A DNA stretch of 28,940 nucleotides. Source: Dehalococcoidia bacterium. GTDB lineage: Bacteria; Chloroflexota; Dehalococcoidia; Dehalococcoidales; G020351185. Positions 7,453-14,304 of the stretch are shown piece by piece. A program made the position numbers and the translations under genes. The stretch is from the NCBI GenBank assembly GCA_030640385.1, contig DAOWJL010000057.1, positions 1 through 28,940 on the forward strand, given 5' to 3'. The notes under the pieces were generated by a model. The model was not told the origin of the DNA and did no database searches. It saw only the letters and a program-made list of their open reading frames with translations. Every line of letters begins with the position of its first letter. Within the stretch, counting starts at the first letter, position 1.

Positions 7453-8367
7453 ATGGCAGATGTTAAAGAGGAAGCTAACGCTGGTAATGGCAGTATCTAT
7501 ATGTTTGCCGGCAAGGGGGGTGTCGGTAAGACAACATGTGCCGCCACCACGGCGCTGCACCATGCCTCACAGGGAGAAAAAACACTGGCTATATCGACTG
7601 ATGCCACGCCATCGTTAGCCCATATTTTTGAAGTTACGGATAAAAAGAAGCCGGCCAAGATTCAGGAATTATTATATATTAACGAGATCGGGCTGGATGA
7701 AGTTGAGCAAATGTGGGATAAAAAATTCGGCAGGGAGGTTTATGAGGTATTTTCATCCTTTGTCTCCATTGATTACGATTCCTTTGTTGAGTTTATGGCG
7801 TCGATGCTGCCCGGTTTGAGTGATGAGTTTATGGTGGATTATATCTGTGAAATGAAGCGGAGTGGCAGATATCAGACTATCATCTGGGATACGGCACCGC
7901 TGGGGCAGACACTCGCCTTGCTGCATACGCCGGCAATGCTGGTGGAACACCTGAGGATGGCGCCGCGTATCTATTCCAGGTTGAAATTTGGTAGAAATAG
8001 CCGGGATTCGATACTGGATATCCTCAAACGCTGGCAGAAACTATCCGCCGACAGCATCGACTTTCTTCGTGATGAGGTCAGGTTTAATATAGTTACCATA
8101 GCCGAGGCGCTGGCTTTTGAACAGCTGGAGGATATTTTCAGGGAGCTTGATGACCATGGCTTTGTCGTCAAGCAGCTGGTAGTTAATAACGTAATAAAAG
8201 AAAACGATTCGGAATTCCTGGTGATGAAAGCCAGCCAGCAGAAGAAATACCTGGATATGATTTACGAGCGGTATTCGCACCTTAAAATAATTGAACTGCC
8301 GATGTGTCCCTATGAGATTAAGGGCATCGCCCGGTTGAAAAGGATTGAGAGTAGCCTGTTTCAATAA
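7453..8367 (+). CDS. ArsA/GET3-type ATPase
   Basis: A 304-aa single-domain ATPase of the ArsA/GET3 group of deviant Walker A proteins. GKGGVGKTT lies at about 20-28 and DTAPLGQTLALL at about 146-157, matching the family DTAPTGHTLRLL. The C-terminal segment holds VVNNVI and LPMCPYEIKGI, comparable to the family switch and product-binding segments. AGGAG lies 7 nt before the ATG. No arsB, arsR or arsenate reductase is nearby, so arsenite export is not supported. Instead a Crp/Fnr regulator and a ferredoxin follow, suggesting a redox- or metal-related role, which is inference. Confidence 0.88.
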   Translation: MADVKEEANAGNGSIYMFAGKGGVGKTTCAATTALHHASQGEKTLAISTDATPSLAHIFEVTDKKKPAKIQELLYINEIGLDEVEQMWDKKFGREVYEVFSSFVSIDYDSFVEFMASMLPGLSDEFMVDYICEMKRSGRYQTIIWDTAPLGQTLALLHTPAMLVEHLRMAPRIYSRLKFGRNSRDSILDILKRWQKLSADSIDFLRDEVRFNIVTIAEALAFEQLEDIFRELDDHGFVVKQLVVNNVIKENDSEFLVMKASQQKKYLDMIYERYSHLKIIELPMCPYEIKGIARLKRIESSLFQ

Positions 8368-8385
8368 TAAGTTCTCTTAATTGTT

Positions 8386-9078
8386 ATGGCTTTAAAGTTA
8401 GAGTTATTAAAGTCTTCGCCTTATTTTTCAGGGCTCAGTTCGATTGAGCTTGAGGCTATCAGCAGGCTCGTTTTTGAGAAGAGTTATGGCCAAGGAGTGG
8501 TGATAGTCCTTGAGGGCGAGGTGGCCGAAGCACTGTATTTTGTCGCTTCCGGAGCGGTGAAGGTTTTCAAGACGTCGGTAGATGGCAAAGAGCAGACTCT
8601 GGCTGTTATACGCCCGCAGGAAACATTTAACGAGGTACCTGTATTTGATGGGGATGTAAATCCGGCCAGTGCCCAGGCTATGACGCCGGTCACCCTCTAC
8701 GGTATAAGAAGGAGTGATATAGAGAATATTCTGCGCAGTTATCCATATGTAGCGATAAATGTAATTAAGGTTATGGCAGGCAGATTGCGTCACCTTGTGG
8801 CGCTTGTCGAGGACCTCTCCTTCAGGCATGTTATCGGTCGGGTAGCCAGGATACTCCTTGAATATACCGCAGACGGAGCATCGCCCGGGCCGCGGCTGAC
8901 GCAGCGTGATATGGCGGCGATGGCAGGCACTGCCCGGGAGGTGGTCAGCCGGTCGCTCAAGACCCTGGAAAAAGACGGATTTATTAAAATGGACCGGCAC
9001 CGCATTATAATTAAAGACAGAGAGGCGCTTAATAATATCGTAAGCCCTCTTTTTGAGACAAAGGTCACAGACGGGTAA
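8386..9078 (+). CDS. Crp/Fnr family transcriptional regulator
   Basis: A 230-aa regulator with an N-terminal cyclic-nucleotide-binding-type beta-barrel (about 10-125), a long dimer helix (about 125-150) and a C-terminal winged helix (about 165-215). The recognition region is LTQRDMAAMAGTAREVVSRS at about 171-190, typical of the HTH_Crp class. It contains no cysteines, so no Fnr-type iron-sulfur cluster is expected; the effector could be a nucleotide or another small molecule. It starts 18 nt after the ArsA-like gene without a clear Shine-Dalgarno, so translation may depend on the upstream gene. The ferredoxin gene follows by 42 nt. Confidence 0.92.
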   Translation: MALKLELLKSSPYFSGLSSIELEAISRLVFEKSYGQGVVIVLEGEVAEALYFVASGAVKVFKTSVDGKEQTLAVIRPQETFNEVPVFDGDVNPASAQAMTPVTLYGIRRSDIENILRSYPYVAINVIKVMAGRLRHLVALVEDLSFRHVIGRVARILLEYTADGASPGPRLTQRDMAAMAGTAREVVSRSLKTLEKDGFIKMDRHRIIIKDREALNNIVSPLFETKVTDG

Positions 9079-9120
9079 CGAATACTGCTATAAAATATAA
9101 AAAGAGAGTAAAAAAGTATA

Positions 9121-9318
9121 ATGATGCCGCAGATAGATAAAGAAAAGTGTAATGGCTGTGGATTATGTGTCAGTGTATGCCTGCAACACAGCCTGATGCT
9201 TGTTGATGGTGTTGTGGTTATGGTAGAAGAAGTTGAATGCGACTGGTGTACCCAGTGTGAGGCTGTTTGCGACAGCGGATCTATAAGCTGTCCCTTTGAG
9301 ATAGTCCGGGAACAGTAA
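9121..9318 (+). CDS. 2[4Fe-4S] ferredoxin
   Basis: A 65-aa ferredoxin-like protein. Two complete CxxCxxCxxxC motifs are present: Cys10, 13, 16, 20 and Cys40, 43, 46, 50, consistent with two [4Fe-4S] clusters; Cys57 is extra. The usual Pro after the fourth Cys is absent in both motifs, and the linker between them is 19 residues, close to classic clostridial ferredoxins. It follows the Crp/Fnr regulator closely and is probably cotranscribed with it and the ArsA-like ATPase. The likely role is low-potential electron transfer; the partner is unknown. Confidence 0.88.
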   Translation: MMPQIDKEKCNGCGLCVSVCLQHSLMLVDGVVVMVEEVECDWCTQCEAVCDSGSISCPFEIVREQ

Positions 9319-9490
9319 GTCGAACCGGTTTTTCTATATATCTTTATATCTTTGCATTTCAATCACGGGCTTACCCCCATTATCTTTGATAGCAGTTTTT
9401 CTTGCCCCTTATACTGCAAATATTCTGATTGAGACTAAAGTTACATACGGATTTAGCCGTTTGTTCTAAAATTCCTCTATAGGAAATGGA

Positions 9491-9528
9491 TAAACCTCGA
9501 ACCAGAAGCTATGCGGCTGGTTGGTTTA
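9491..9528 (+). promoter_or_regulatory. Hairpin upstream of the zinc-ribbon gene
   Basis: TAAACC and AACCAG, separated by a 3-nt bulge, pair with CTGGTTGGTTTA around an 11-nt loop, giving a 12-bp stem. It ends 25 nt before the zinc-ribbon ATG. No T-run follows, so it is unlikely to be a simple terminator; it may be a leader structure or operator. The rest of the 235-nt gap after the ferredoxin gene shows nothing convincing. Confidence 0.5.
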
Positions 9529-9553
9529 AGTATTTATGCGGGGTGGATAAAAA

Positions 9554-9790
9554 ATGGTGATGTGGAGAATAAAGGGTTGCCCCAAATGTGGCGGTGACAT
9601 ATTTCTTGATATTGATGGAAGTATATTACTTGATCATTGCCTGCAATGTGGCTATGTGCATCCGAGGCAAAAAGAAGCCTGCCCGCATTGTGGCTTGGGA
9701 ATGACAATTGAACAATATGATGACGATGAGTTCTATTACTGTATCAAGTGCGGTTATATGAACGAGCTGCATCAGGCGGGCAAGCCATAA
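9554..9790 (+). CDS. Small protein with two zinc ribbons
   Basis: A 78-aa protein with eight cysteines in four CxxC pairs: Cys9/12, Cys29/32, Cys43/46 and Cys63/66. These make two zinc-ribbon units (CPKCGG ... CLQCGY and CPHCGL ... CIKCGY) in tandem. The acidic stretch YDDDEFYY lies inside the second ribbon. A GGGGTGG sequence precedes the ATG; an alternative ATG two codons later is possible. Such proteins may bind nucleic acid, partner proteins or simply zinc; no specific role can be assigned. It stands apart from the ferredoxin and its end converges on the DUF167 gene. Confidence 0.72.
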   Translation: MVMWRIKGCPKCGGDIFLDIDGSILLDHCLQCGYVHPRQKEACPHCGLGMTIEQYDDDEFYYCIKCGYMNELHQAGKP

Positions 9791-9831
9791 ATAACAGATT
9801 GCTTAATACTGGTGGCTACCGGAATGATTTT

Positions 9832-10122
9832 TTACTTGTCTTTACACGGAAGCAGCAGCTTCAATATTGCGTTCTGGCTTAAACCATCAATGACGACAAG
9901 CTTGTTCCTGTTGGCATGTCCTTTTATGATACTGATACTGTCTTTACTTGTGCCCAGCAATCGACTAAGGAAAGCTACTAGCTCTTTATTGGCTTTACCC
10001 TTTACCGGCGGCGCCGTAATCCTGACACGAAAAACCCCGTTTATAAGGCTTACTACTTCATTTCTACCGGCGTTTGGGTAAACCCTTACGGATATTCTAG
10101 CTTTATTCTCTGGAACTGGCAT
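9832..10122 (-). CDS. DUF167 (YggU family) protein
   Basis: A 96-aa protein of the conserved YggU/DUF167 family, whose function is unsettled. The family signature is plain: ISVRVYPNAGRNEV near 10-23, FRVRITAPPVKGKANKELVAFLS near 31-53 and a final KLVVIDGLS segment. Length is typical. It follows the 75-aa membrane protein gene by 33 nt on the same strand and is probably cotranscribed. There is no clear Shine-Dalgarno. Confidence 0.9.
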   Translation of the reverse strand: MPVPENKARISVRVYPNAGRNEVVSLINGVFRVRITAPPVKGKANKELVAFLSRLLGTSKDSISIIKGHANRNKLVVIDGLSQNAILKLLLPCKDK

Positions 10123-10155
10123 ATTAAATGCTGGATAGTAAGAGAAATACTGGTT

Positions 10156-10383
10156 CTATTCCTTTTCTGCAATAACGCCGAAGGCGATAGCGGCCAGTAA
10201 CATAAGCACCGCCAGACCGCCCCAGAATGCGGTAGTAAAAGCATCTGTAACAGAATCCACCCCTATTTCCCCAAGCCCTATTCCAAAGTCAACAAATCCC
10301 GGGGATACCCCTAATGCCGTAAGGCCGGCCATCAATGCGCCCAGTAAACCGATTACAGTACAGGTTAAAGATGCTATTTTCAT
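10156..10383 (-). CDS. Small two-helix membrane protein, unknown function
   Basis: A 75-aa protein with hydrophobic helices at about residues 4-27 and 51-70. The loop between them is rich in Gly and carries acidic residues (GFVDFGIGLGEIGVDSVTD). The C-terminus is charged (AEKE). AGGAGG lies 5 nt upstream of the ATG, so expression is likely. It precedes the DUF167 gene. DUF167 homologues often neighbour the membrane protein YggT, but YggT is larger and this protein does not show its motifs, so I leave it unnamed. Confidence 0.7.
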   Translation of the reverse strand: MKIASLTCTVIGLLGALMAGLTALGVSPGFVDFGIGLGEIGVDSVTDAFTTAFWGGLAVLMLLAAIAFGVIAEKE

Positions 10384-10552
10384 TGCTACCTCCTGTTTAT
10401 AACAATTAATTATTCACAACTGCCCTGTTTTTTAATCTCCGATTCCGATATAATTTACAGTAATACGGATGATAACACCGGGATACTTAAAAATCAATAA
10501 CCTTTACCAATATAGTTACAGTTAGTGTATTTATACGATTAGCGGAGCTGGA

Positions 10553-11032
10553 ATGAAAGGTATAGAGCAAGAGGTTGGTGACTTGCTTCATCGAAAGGGA
10601 TTAACCCTGGGTCTTGTCGAATCCGCTACCGGTGGGCTGATATCCCACCTTATAACAAATGTACCGGGCAGCTCGGATTATTATAAGGGTTCTGTTACGA
10701 CTTATAGCAATCAAGCAAAGATTGATCTGGTCGGAGTAATGGAGGAAACTATTAAAAAATATGGTGCGGTGAGTCCCCAGGTGGCGGAGGAGATGGCGAA
10801 GGGGGGCAGGAGGGTACTTGATGCAGATATTTGCCTGGCGGATACCGGTGTAGCCGGGCCTGGTGGCGCTACGCAGGGTAAACCGGTAGGCCTTTTCTAT
10901 GTTGGCCTGTCGCACAAGGTTGGAACATCCAGCCGCAAGCACAACTTCCAGGGCAATCGGCAGCAAAACAAGCAGGCGGCGGCTGAAGCTATCCTGTCCT
11001 GGCTAAAGGAGTATCTGTTGGGATTGGATTAG
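10553..11032 (+). CDS. CinA C-terminal-type nicotinamide-nucleotide amidohydrolase
   Basis: A 159-aa stand-alone CinA C-terminal domain (PncC family), which deamidates nicotinamide mononucleotide to nicotinic acid mononucleotide in the pyridine nucleotide salvage cycle. Motifs: ESATGG at 23-28, GSVTTYSNQAK at 46-56, GAVS at 71-74, TGVAGPGG at 98-105 and KPVG at 110-113. The N-terminal molybdopterin-binding-like half of full CinA is absent, as is normal for the short form. GGAG precedes the ATG. The Nudix gene follows by 16 nt, a sensible pairing because Nudix enzymes also clean up nucleotides. Confidence 0.92.
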   Translation: MKGIEQEVGDLLHRKGLTLGLVESATGGLISHLITNVPGSSDYYKGSVTTYSNQAKIDLVGVMEETIKKYGAVSPQVAEEMAKGGRRVLDADICLADTGVAGPGGATQGKPVGLFYVGLSHKVGTSSRKHNFQGNRQQNKQAAAEAILSWLKEYLLGLD

Positions 11033-11048
11033 TGAGAGGGGTGGTTAA

Positions 11049-11459
11049 TTGAAAGAAGCACTTCCTGAAAAACATGTCGTTACCTGTTTTCTTGAGTGTG
11101 ACGGAAGGATACTTATTCTGCGACGTAGCCAGGCGGTTGGCAGTTTTAGGGGAAGATGGGCTGGAATCAGCGGCTATATAGAGACGACAGCCGACGAGCA
11201 AACCCTGGTAGAAATAGAGGAAGAAGCCGGCTTGTGTCCGCAAGATGTGGAATTGGTAGCGAAAGGCGACCTGCTTATGGCCGAGGATGAAGGCGTTAGG
11301 TGGGTGGTTCACTCCTATCTTTTCCACATAAAGGAACCGGATAAGGTGAGGATTGACTGGGAGCATAGCGAGAAAAGGTGGATAAGACCGGAAGATATAG
11401 ATAGCTACCAGACGGTGCCAATGCTCAAGGAAGCCTTGGCACAGGTGTATGAGCTCTGA
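11049..11459 (+). CDS. Nudix hydrolase with a degenerate Nudix box
   Basis: A 136-aa Nudix-fold protein. The Nudix region is SGYIETTADEQTLVEIEEEAGL at 41-62. Compared with the consensus GX5EX7REUXEEXGU it has Val where Arg is usual and is about two residues shorter in the first half, but the metal-binding group EIEEE (Glu55-Glu59) is kept. RRSQAVGSFRGRWAG before it fits the family. The start is a TTG preceded by a purine-rich GAGAGGGG. Closely follows the PncC-type gene, so a role in nucleotide or dinucleotide clean-up is plausible. The substrate is unknown. Confidence 0.85.
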   Translation: MKEALPEKHVVTCFLECDGRILILRRSQAVGSFRGRWAGISGYIETTADEQTLVEIEEEAGLCPQDVELVAKGDLLMAEDEGVRWVVHSYLFHIKEPDKVRIDWEHSEKRWIRPEDIDSYQTVPMLKEALAQVYEL

Positions 11460-11497
11460 TTTCTTAATTATCCCCACCCCCACATTTGGTTAATGGT

Positions 11498-11618
11498 AAC
11501 TTTAGTTTCCCGCCCACCTCCCCTCTTTGTTATCTTTTACTTCGTTTTTCCCACCTATCCCCTCATCATAATTATTGATAGCTTTACTTTCCCGCCCACC
11601 CGCCCCCGGCAGGTTGTT
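11498..11618 (+). repeat. Pyrimidine-rich repeats at 41-bp spacing
   Basis: The plus strand is strongly C/T-rich here. TTTCCCGCCCACC occurs at 11506-11518 and 11588-11600, and the shorter form TTTCCCACC at 11547-11555. The three copies begin exactly 41 bp apart, about four helical turns. They lie upstream of the RNase PH promoter. They may be protein-binding sites or a decayed tandem repeat. Confidence 0.5.
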
Positions 11619-11651
11619 CTGACAAAAGGATTGTTTCAAGAGCAGTGGCGA

Positions 11652-11680
11652 TTGCTGGCTTCAGCCGACAATGCTATACT
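11652..11680 (+). promoter_or_regulatory. rph promoter
   Basis: TTGCTG at 11652-11657, a 17-bp spacer and TATACT at 11675-11680, with TGC directly before the -10 as an extended -10. The transcription start is expected near 11687, giving a leader of about 28 nt to the GTG. Confidence 0.75.
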
Positions 11681-11714
11681 TTTAATACATTTAATATGAA
11701 GGGAAAGATTGTAA

Positions 11715-12434
11715 GTGAAAAGAATAGACGGGCGTGTCTATGATGAGTTGAGACCAGTACAAATAACGATGGGCTACCAGAGCTTTGCCGAGGGTTCGGT
11801 GCTGATAGAGATGGGCAAAACGCGAATAGTATGCTCGGTGAGCGTTGAGGAGAGGGTGCCTCATTTTCTGAAAGGAAGTGGCACCGGCTGGGTTACCGCC
11901 GAGTATTCCATGTTGCCCCGGGCGACAGTCACCCGCACCCCGCGTGATTCTTCCCAGGGCAGGATTTCCGGCAGGAGCCAGGAAATACAGCGTCTTATCG
12001 GGCGCTCGCTACGGGCGGTAACCGACCTCTCCGAGCTGGGGGAGAGGACGCTGGTTGTTGATTGCGATGTATTGCAGGCTGATGGCAGCACCAGAACGGC
12101 TGCCATTACCGGTTCATATATTGCCCTGCATAAGACGATACAGACCCTGAACAATATGGGGATAATATCCTCAAATCCGCTGAAGAGTGCCGTCGCTGCT
12201 GTCAGTGTCGGTATTGTTCACAGCCACATATTGCTTGACCTCTGTTATGATGAAGACTGTAATGCCGAGGCTGATTTCAACGTGGTAATGACCGGCAAGG
12301 GTGATTTCGTCGAGGTTCAGGGCACGGCTGAAAAGAAACCATATTCAAAGGAAACGCTTGACTCTGTACTATCCCTGGCCGGAAAGGGCATCAGGCAGCT
12401 GTTTGAAGCCCAGCAGGCGGCTCTGGAAGCGTGA
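11715..12434 (+). CDS. rph: Ribonuclease PH
   Basis: A 239-aa phosphorolytic 3'-5' exoribonuclease that trims tRNA 3' ends. The RNase PH signatures are all present: RVYDELRPVQIT at the start, a TAEYSMLPRAT segment near 61-71, PRDSSQGRISGRSQEIQRLIG near 76-96, CDVLQADGSTRTAAITG near 117-133 and the catalytic acidic region ADFNVVMTGKGDFVEVQG. Length is typical and the C-terminus is complete. The start is GTG with GGGAAAG upstream, served by a good promoter. It ends only 5 bp from the convergent proA stop. Confidence 0.96.
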   Translation: MKRIDGRVYDELRPVQITMGYQSFAEGSVLIEMGKTRIVCSVSVEERVPHFLKGSGTGWVTAEYSMLPRATVTRTPRDSSQGRISGRSQEIQRLIGRSLRAVTDLSELGERTLVVDCDVLQADGSTRTAAITGSYIALHKTIQTLNNMGIISSNPLKSAVAAVSVGIVHSHILLDLCYDEDCNAEADFNVVMTGKGDFVEVQGTAEKKPYSKETLDSVLSLAGKGIRQLFEAQQAALEA

Positions 12435-12439
12435 ATTAT

Positions 12440-13714
12440 TTATGGCCTTACCTGTCCGCTACCGAAAATGATCCACTTATAAGATGTTATTTCTTTTAAA
12501 CCTATCGGACCGCGGGCATGCATTTTCTGGGTGCTGATGCCCAACTCTGCCCCCAATCCGAACTGTGCGCCATCGGTGAAGCGGGTGCTGGCATTGACAT
12601 AGACGCAGGCGGCATCAACTTCATTCAGGAAGCGCATTGCCGAATCATAGTCCTCGGTGACTATAGCCTCGGAGTGCCCGGAGCCATAGCGGTTTATATG
12701 TTCCAGCGCTTCATCAAATGAAGACACCACTTTTATGGCAATCACCAGTGACAGGAACTCCTTACCCCAGTCATCATCGGTAGCCGGTGCCAGCTTCAGG
12801 TTGGAAACCGGTTTCAAGATAGACAGAGACTTTTCGTCACAGTGCGTCTCCACCCCGGCTTCAGCAAGTTCAGCGGCTATATGAGGCAGATAGTTACCGG
12901 CGATATCTTTATGCACCAGCAGGCTGTCGAGGGCGTTGCAAACGGTAGGCCGCTGCACCTTGGCATTAAGGGCAATTGCCACCGCCTTATCCATATCGGC
13001 GCTTTTATCTATATAGGTATGGCAAACACCGATTCCACCGGCGATAACCGGCATAACGGCGTTTTCTTTAACGAACTTTATCAATCCGGCGCCACCGCGG
13101 GGGACGATGAGGTCAATGTAGCTCCCCATTTTAAGCATCCGGTTTACCAGGGTGCGGTCAGTATCCTCGATGAACTGGACGGCTCCATCGGGCATACCGG
13201 CTCTGGTTACAGCCTCTTGTACCAATTTGGACAGGGCGCTGTTGGAGTGGATTGACTCCTTACCGCCCCTTAAAATTATGGCATTGCCGGATTTCAGGCA
13301 CAGGCTGGAGATATCTATGGTAACGTTGGGGCGGCTCTCGTAGATAGCCCCGATGACACCCAGCGGCACACGTCTCTTACCAATTACCAAACCGTTGGGT
13401 AGGGTACGCATCTCAATTACTTCACCGATGGGGTCGGGGAGAGCGGCTACTGCCATCACATCCTGCGCCATGGATTTAAGCCGCTCTTCCGTTAACAGCA
13501 GGCGGTCAAGCATAGCGGTGTTCATACCGGATTCTTCGGCTGCTTTATAATCGAGTTTATTGGCAGCCAGTATATCATTGCTTTTAGCTAGCAGGTCACC
13601 AGCGATATTATTTAACGCCCTGTTTTTTATATCTGTAGAGAGATACGACATGCGGCGTGAAGCCGCCTTGGCTGCCTTTACTTTTAATTCAAGTTCGGTG
13701 TCTGCTGTTCCCAT
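12440..13714 (-). CDS. proA: Gamma-glutamyl phosphate reductase
   Basis: A 424-aa NADPH-dependent reductase that converts gamma-glutamyl phosphate to glutamate semialdehyde in proline synthesis. Family marks: VPLGVIGAIYESRPNVT near 116-132, ILRGGKE near 147-153, the catalytic Cys259 in QRPTVCNALDSLLVH, and the C-terminal YVNASTRFTDGAQFGLGAE. AGGAG lies 6 nt upstream of the ATG. proB lies about 590 nt upstream on the same strand, separated by two small paralogous genes and three hairpins, so cotranscription with proB is possible but not certain. Confidence 0.97.
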   Translation of the reverse strand: MGTADTELELKVKAAKAASRRMSYLSTDIKNRALNNIAGDLLAKSNDILAANKLDYKAAEESGMNTAMLDRLLLTEERLKSMAQDVMAVAALPDPIGEVIEMRTLPNGLVIGKRRVPLGVIGAIYESRPNVTIDISSLCLKSGNAIILRGGKESIHSNSALSKLVQEAVTRAGMPDGAVQFIEDTDRTLVNRMLKMGSYIDLIVPRGGAGLIKFVKENAVMPVIAGGIGVCHTYIDKSADMDKAVAIALNAKVQRPTVCNALDSLLVHKDIAGNYLPHIAAELAEAGVETHCDEKSLSILKPVSNLKLAPATDDDWGKEFLSLVIAIKVVSSFDEALEHINRYGSGHSEAIVTEDYDSAMRFLNEVDAACVYVNASTRFTDGAQFGLGAELGISTQKMHARGPIGLKEITSYKWIIFGSGQVRP

Positions 13715-13738
13715 TTTATTCTCCTCTTATTATATACC

Positions 13739-13806
13739 TCTCCCTTTATAAAGGGAGATAGAGAGGGATTTGAAATCCCCATTAGTCCCCCTTTTGCAAA
13801 GGGGGA
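13739..13806. repeat. Three consecutive palindromes between the 55-aa gene and proA
   Basis: Three hairpins lie in a row: a perfect 20-nt palindrome TCTCCCTTTATAAAGGGAGA (13739-13758), GGGATTT/AAATCCC around a single base (13765-13779), and TCCCCCTTT/AAAGGGGGA around a 3-nt loop (13786-13806). They are GC-rich and sit just upstream of proA. On the minus strand they could reduce read-through from proB into proA or stabilise mRNA ends. They share the CCCCCT/AGGGGG character of the elements at 86-144 and 19787-19850. Confidence 0.7.
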
Positions 13807-13821
13807 AAATTACTTTACCCC

Positions 13822-13989
13822 TCAAACTCCCCTTTTAATCTCTTTACTTGTAGAGAACCCTCCCCACCATTTCTTCTTTGTATATTTTATCGGGTCGGTT
13901 TCGATGAGGCGATAATTAATCTGGGCAATAGGTTGGTTGCTTTCCTTATTATGCAACTGGCCGGTACCATTACTGTAGTGGATAGCCAT
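13822..13989 (-). CDS. Small WWG-motif protein, short paralogue (55 aa)
   Basis: A 55-aa reading frame from ATG 13989 to TGA at 13822, with GAGG 7 nt upstream. It is not chance: it resembles the N-terminal half of the 91-aa protein encoded just upstream. Shared pattern: GxL near the start, then INYRLI versus VDYKLH, then WWGGF versus WWGEF. The short protein ends soon after WWGGF (STSKEIKRGV), so it lacks the Gly-rich and RKGRC-containing second half of its neighbour. It may be a truncated duplicate or a natural short form. It lies 26 nt after the 91-aa gene and before the hairpin cluster. Function is unknown. Confidence 0.65.
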   Translation of the reverse strand: MAIHYSNGTGQLHNKESNQPIAQINYRLIETDPIKYTKKKWWGGFSTSKEIKRGV

Positions 13990-14015
13990 TACGAATCCTC
14001 ATTTTGCCTCTAATG

Positions 14016-14291
14016 TTAATCTGTTTGCTTCTCAAGCTCCCCATTCCCCCTGAAATGGTAGCAAAAGAGTGGTGAAAGCCCATAGACGGCGCGGTTAACC
14101 TTCTTTTTTAGAAAACACCTGCCCTTACGGCCATCCTCAAATTCAATAATGTAGCCGCCACCATCACTAAGACGACGGTACTCGGTGAGTATGAATTCTC
14201 CCCACCAGCCCTGTTCCGAGCCATCGTGTAGTTTATAGTCAACTTCAACCGTAAAATTTCCATCATAGGAACTAAGCCTGCCAATGGTCAT
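14016..14291 (-). CDS. Small WWG-motif protein (91 aa), unknown function
   Basis: A 91-aa protein with no recognised domain. It begins MTIGRLSSYDGNFTVEVDYKL and continues with a GWWGEF motif at about 28-33, GGGYIIEFEDGRKGRC at about 44-59 and an aromatic tail (GLSPLFCYHFRGNGELE). The alternating hydrophobic pattern suggests a small beta-rich fold. AGGAG lies 8 nt upstream of the ATG. It starts 13 nt after the proB stop, so it is probably transcribed with proB, and is followed by a shorter paralogue. Nothing links it to proline synthesis beyond position. Confidence 0.75.
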   Translation of the reverse strand: MTIGRLSSYDGNFTVEVDYKLHDGSEQGWWGEFILTEYRRLSDGGGYIIEFEDGRKGRCFLKKKVNRAVYGLSPLFCYHFRGNGELEKQTD

Positions 14292-14304
14292 AAATATACT
14301 CTCC

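Noticed and set aside
7453..8367. Arsenite efflux ATPase (arsA) assignment
   Set aside because: No arsB, arsD, arsR or other arsenic gene is present, and ArsA/GET3-type ATPases have several roles.
8428..9362. Antisense open frames opposite the Crp/Fnr and ferredoxin genes
   Set aside because: Both run against well-supported genes and resemble no protein family.
10156..10383. YggT membrane protein beside DUF167
   Set aside because: The protein is too short and lacks YggT sequence features; only the neighbourhood is suggestive.
11493..11699. Open frame in the C/T-rich spacer before rph
   Set aside because: The translation simply reflects pyrimidine richness, and it overlaps the rph promoter.
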